Positions 3,297 through 5,611 of a stretch of 5,611 nucleotides of DNA are shown piece after piece. The stretch is from the NCBI GenBank assembly GCA_020439485.1, contig JAGQSP010000408.1, positions 1-5,611 on the forward strand, read 5' to 3'. The notes below the pieces were generated by a model. That model did not search any database, had not been told where the DNA came from, and saw nothing but the letters and a program-made list of their open reading frames with translations. The position numbers and the translations under genes were made by a program. This DNA is from Acidimicrobiales bacterium (lineage in GTDB: Bacteria; Actinomycetota; Acidimicrobiia; Acidimicrobiales; Poriferisodalaceae). Positions within the stretch are counted from its first letter, which is position 1. Every line of letters begins with the position of its first letter.

Positions 3297-5611
3297 TTGA
3301 GACGCGTGCTGATCGCCAACCGTGGCGAGATCGCCATACGCATCGCCCGGGCCTGCACCGACCTGGGGCTCGAGTCGGTTGCGGTCTTCTCGGCCGCCGA
3401 TGCAAAGAGCCTCCACGTCAAGGCGGCCGATCAGGCGGTTGAACTGTCGGGCGCAGCCATTGGCGCCTACCTCGACATCGACCAGCTGGTGCGGGTGGCA
3501 TCCGACAACGGGTGCGACGGTGTTCACCCCGGCTATGGCTTCTTGGCCGAGGACGGCGACTTCGCACGGGCGTGCAACGCCGCCGGCCTGACCTTCATAG
3601 GGCCCACGGCACAAGCCCTCGACCTCTTCGGAGACAAGATCGAAGCCCGCAACGCCGCCATCGCCGCCGGTGTGCCCGTCATCGAAGGCACTTCGCACGC
3701 CGTTGGCTCGGTAGCCGAAGCCACCGCCGAGGCCGAGCGCATCGGCTATCCCGTGATGCTCAAGGCTGCCGCAGGCGGAGGCGGGAGGGGTTTGCGTCTC
3801 GTCCACAACTCAGAAGAACTACCCGCCGCCTACGAACGGTGCCGCAGCGAGGCGGGCGCCTCGTTCAGCGCCGACCACGTCTTCGTCGAGCGTTACGTCG
3901 AACGGCCTCGACACATCGAGGTGCAGGTACTGGCAGACGCCGCCGGTGCGGTCGTGCACCTGCACGAGCGCGACTGCTCGGTTCAGGTACGCAACCAGAA
4001 GGTCGTCGAGATAGCTCCGGCGGCGGGTCTGGATCCTGCGCTTCGTTCGAAGATCCTCTCCGATGCGGTCACCCTGGCCGCCTCGGCGGGCTTCGTCAAC
4101 GCGGGCACGATGGAGTTCCTGGTGATCCCCGAGACCGGCGAACACTTCTTCGTCGAAGGAAACGCCCGCATCCAGGTCGAGCACACGGTCACCGAAGAGG
4201 TCACCGGAATAGACCTGGTAGCGGCCCAACTGCGCATCGCCGCCGGCGAAACCCTCGCCGACCTGGGCCTGGCCGACCAACAGTCGGTGCCCCAACCACG
4301 CGGTTTCAGTGTGCAGGCCCGGGTCGTGGCCACCGGCCACGGGTCGATCACCGGGTTCCACGAACCGACAGGGCCCGGCATTCGCGTCGACTCACACGCC
4401 TATGCGGGATATGCGCCCGCGCCACAGTACGACCCACTGCTGGCCAAGGTGATCGCCACCGCACCCAGCGCCTCCGACCTGTCGCCCGCGCTCAATCGCC
4501 TGGCCCGCGCCCTCGACGAACTGCATGTGGCCGGTCTGCCCACCAACGTCGGGCAGCTCCAGATGATCATCGCCAACGAAGCGGTCCGAGCCGGCGACGC
4601 ACGCACGACCTTGATGGCCGAGATCGAACAACCGTCGGCTGCGACGAGGTCGCGGTTCGGTGACCTGCTGGGGTCGGTCTCGTCGGCCGACGCAGCCACG
4701 TCGCTGCGCGATCGGCTGCCCATCGCAGAAGGCCAACAGGGCGTCGCAGCGCCGATGGCCGGTGCTCTCGTGAGCCTGGCCGTCGAGGTGGGCGACGAGG
4801 TCACGGCGGGCCAGACGCTCGGTGTGATCTCGGCCATGAAGATGGAGACCGAGCTGATCTCGCCTTGCACAGGAGTGGTCAGGGCCCTCGCCGACGTGGT
4901 GCCCGGCGACTCGATCGGCGGCGGCGAGATCGTCGTGGTCGTCGAATCGACCAGCGACGAAGCTCTTCCCGAGCCCGACTACGAAGACACCTGGGGTCCC
5001 ACCATCGACAAGGTGAAGGCTCTGCAGGGGCTGGCGCTGAGTCGCCTGGCCGACGGCAGCGAAGACCCCGGCGTGGTGCGCCAGCGCAGCCGCAACAAGC
5101 TGACGTGCCGCGAGCGGATAGAGCTGCTGCTCGACGACGGGTCGTTCCGCGAGGTCGGCAGCCTCGCCGGCTTCACGACCTACGACGAATACGGCGAGAT
5201 CGCGGCGTTCACACCCGCCAACCACGTCGGAGGCAGCGGCACCATCGAGGGACGGCCCGCAATCGTGTGCGCCGACGACTTCACCTCGCGCGGCGGTCAC
5301 TCGGACGGATCGATCGCCGAGAAGAGTCGCTACCTCGACCAGCTGTCGATCGAGCTGCTGATTCCGTCGGTGCGCCTTCTGGATGGTTCGTCTGGTGGGG
5401 GCTCGGTGGCGTCGATGGTTCCCAAACAAAAGGCCGACGGCCAAAGTGTCGCCAAGGAGAGCAGCGGGGCCATCGAAGCCGGAAAGCCGAGGGTGTCCGG
5501 CGGTGGCGGGTCGTTCCTGCCCCCGCATCTGGGTGCCAGCGAATACACCGAGCAGCTGCAGAAGGTGCCGGTGGTCAACATGCTGCTGGGAAGCGTGGTC
5601 GGGTTGGGTGC
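3297..5611 (+). CDS. Single-chain biotin-dependent acyl-CoA carboxylase (BC-BCCP-CT), C-terminus beyond the window
   Basis: ATP-dependent biotin carboxylase, biotin carrier and carboxyltransferase fused in one chain; the protein should carboxylate an acyl-CoA in the cytoplasm. The visible part is 771 residues. Biotin carboxylase spans about 1-443. It has RRVLIANRGEIAIR at the start, HPGYGFLAED, K156 with the glycine-rich AGGGGRG (159-165), ERDCS (224-228), K235, and the metal and catalytic residues E273, E287, N289, R291 and E295, each within a few positions of E. coli AccC. It ends with YDPLLAKVI (from 378) and GLPTN (413-417). The biotinyl domain spans about 482-550, with biotin lysine K515 in AMKMET. 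The carboxyltransferase begins near 596 with KLTCRERIELLLDDGSF, then GTIEGRPAIVCADDFTSRGG (648-667) and LLDGSSGGGS (694-703); the frame stays open to the window end. The substrate is unknown. The nearest characterised precedent I recall is the single-chain long-chain acyl-CoA carboxylase of Mycobacterium avium. Pyruvate carboxylase is excluded by the carboxyltransferase type and domain order. Confidence 0.93.
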   Translation, partial: MRRVLIANRGEIAIRIARACTDLGLESVAVFSAADAKSLHVKAADQAVELSGAAIGAYLDIDQLVRVASDNGCDGVHPGYGFLAEDGDFARACNAAGLTFIGPTAQALDLFGDKIEARNAAIAAGVPVIEGTSHAVGSVAEATAEAERIGYPVMLKAAAGGGGRGLRLVHNSEELPAAYERCRSEAGASFSADHVFVERYVERPRHIEVQVLADAAGAVVHLHERDCSVQVRNQKVVEIAPAAGLDPALRSKILSDAVTLAASAGFVNAGTMEFLVIPETGEHFFVEGNARIQVEHTVTEEVTGIDLVAAQLRIAAGETLADLGLADQQSVPQPRGFSVQARVVATGHGSITGFHEPTGPGIRVDSHAYAGYAPAPQYDPLLAKVIATAPSASDLSPALNRLARALDELHVAGLPTNVGQLQMIIANEAVRAGDARTTLMAEIEQPSAATRSRFGDLLGSVSSADAATSLRDRLPIAEGQQGVAAPMAGALVSLAVEVGDEVTAGQTLGVISAMKMETELISPCTGVVRALADVVPGDSIGGGEIVVVVESTSDEALPEPDYEDTWGPTIDKVKALQGLALSRLADGSEDPGVVRQRSRNKLTCRERIELLLDDGSFREVGSLAGFTTYDEYGEIAAFTPANHVGGSGTIEGRPAIVCADDFTSRGGHSDGSIAEKSRYLDQLSIELLIPSVRLLDGSSGGGSVASMVPKQKADGQSVAKESSGAIEAGKPRVSGGGGSFLPPHLGASEYTEQLQKVPVVNMLLGSVVGLG

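Noticed and set aside
2014..3300. 428-codon plus-strand open frame across the rhodanese and DUF2461 genes
   Set aside because: It is the mirror frame of two genes with clear family motifs, crosses their intergenic gap, and shows no domain of its own.
3512..4663. 383-codon plus-strand open frame inside the carboxylase
   Set aside because: It is shifted relative to the true BC frame and is extremely arginine-rich, as expected for an off-frame reading of GC-rich DNA.
4392..5528. 378-codon minus-strand open frame opposite the carboxylase
   Set aside because: It lies antisense to clear BCCP and carboxyltransferase coding sequence, its translation shows no recognisable domain, and long antisense frames are common in GC-rich genes.

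Overview
The window is a high-GC (mid-60s percent by eye), gene-dense bacterial chromosome segment. Strong third-position G/C bias, a TTG start, TANNNT boxes placed for leaderless transcription and a single-chain acyl-CoA carboxylase suggest an actinobacterium. Acidimicrobiia-like is only a guess. There is no sign of mobile DNA, CRISPR, tRNA or rRNA, and no gene-free stretch reaches 300 bases.

The left 3.2 kb is a minus-strand cluster. Read in its own direction it runs: a small single-domain rhodanese (2743-3159), a DUF2461 protein (2023-2703), kbl (777-1979), then tdh (1-780, cut off by the window start). Kbl and Tdh form the two-step threonine-to-glycine route. Tdh oxidises L-threonine to 2-amino-3-ketobutyrate with NAD+, and Kbl splits that with CoA into glycine and acetyl-CoA. 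Their genes overlap by four bases (ATGA), with a Shine-Dalgarno sequence inside the end of kbl. The other two gaps are 39 and 43 bp. The DUF2461 gene and kbl lack a clear ribosome binding site, but each has a TANNNT box exactly six bases before its ATG, so each may also be transcribed as a leaderless message.

A 137-bp divergent spacer (3160-3296) separates this cluster from a large plus-strand gene that begins at a TTG codon (3297) with a good AAGGGGG ribosome binding site and leaves the window at its right end. The visible 771 residues encode biotin carboxylase, then a biotinyl domain (AMKM, biotin lysine K515), then the first part of a carboxyltransferase, all in one chain. It is a single-polypeptide acyl-CoA carboxylase whose substrate cannot be read from the sequence. 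Because it starts at TTG and has no stop in the window, a simple ATG-to-stop search does not report it, although it is the largest gene here.

The main functional theme is central acyl-CoA and amino-acid metabolism: threonine breakdown yields acetyl-CoA, and an acyl-CoA carboxylase lies next to it. No new defence, mobile or signalling system is visible. The points most worth a second look are the carboxylase's compact architecture and unusual motifs, and the repeated leaderless-promoter geometry.
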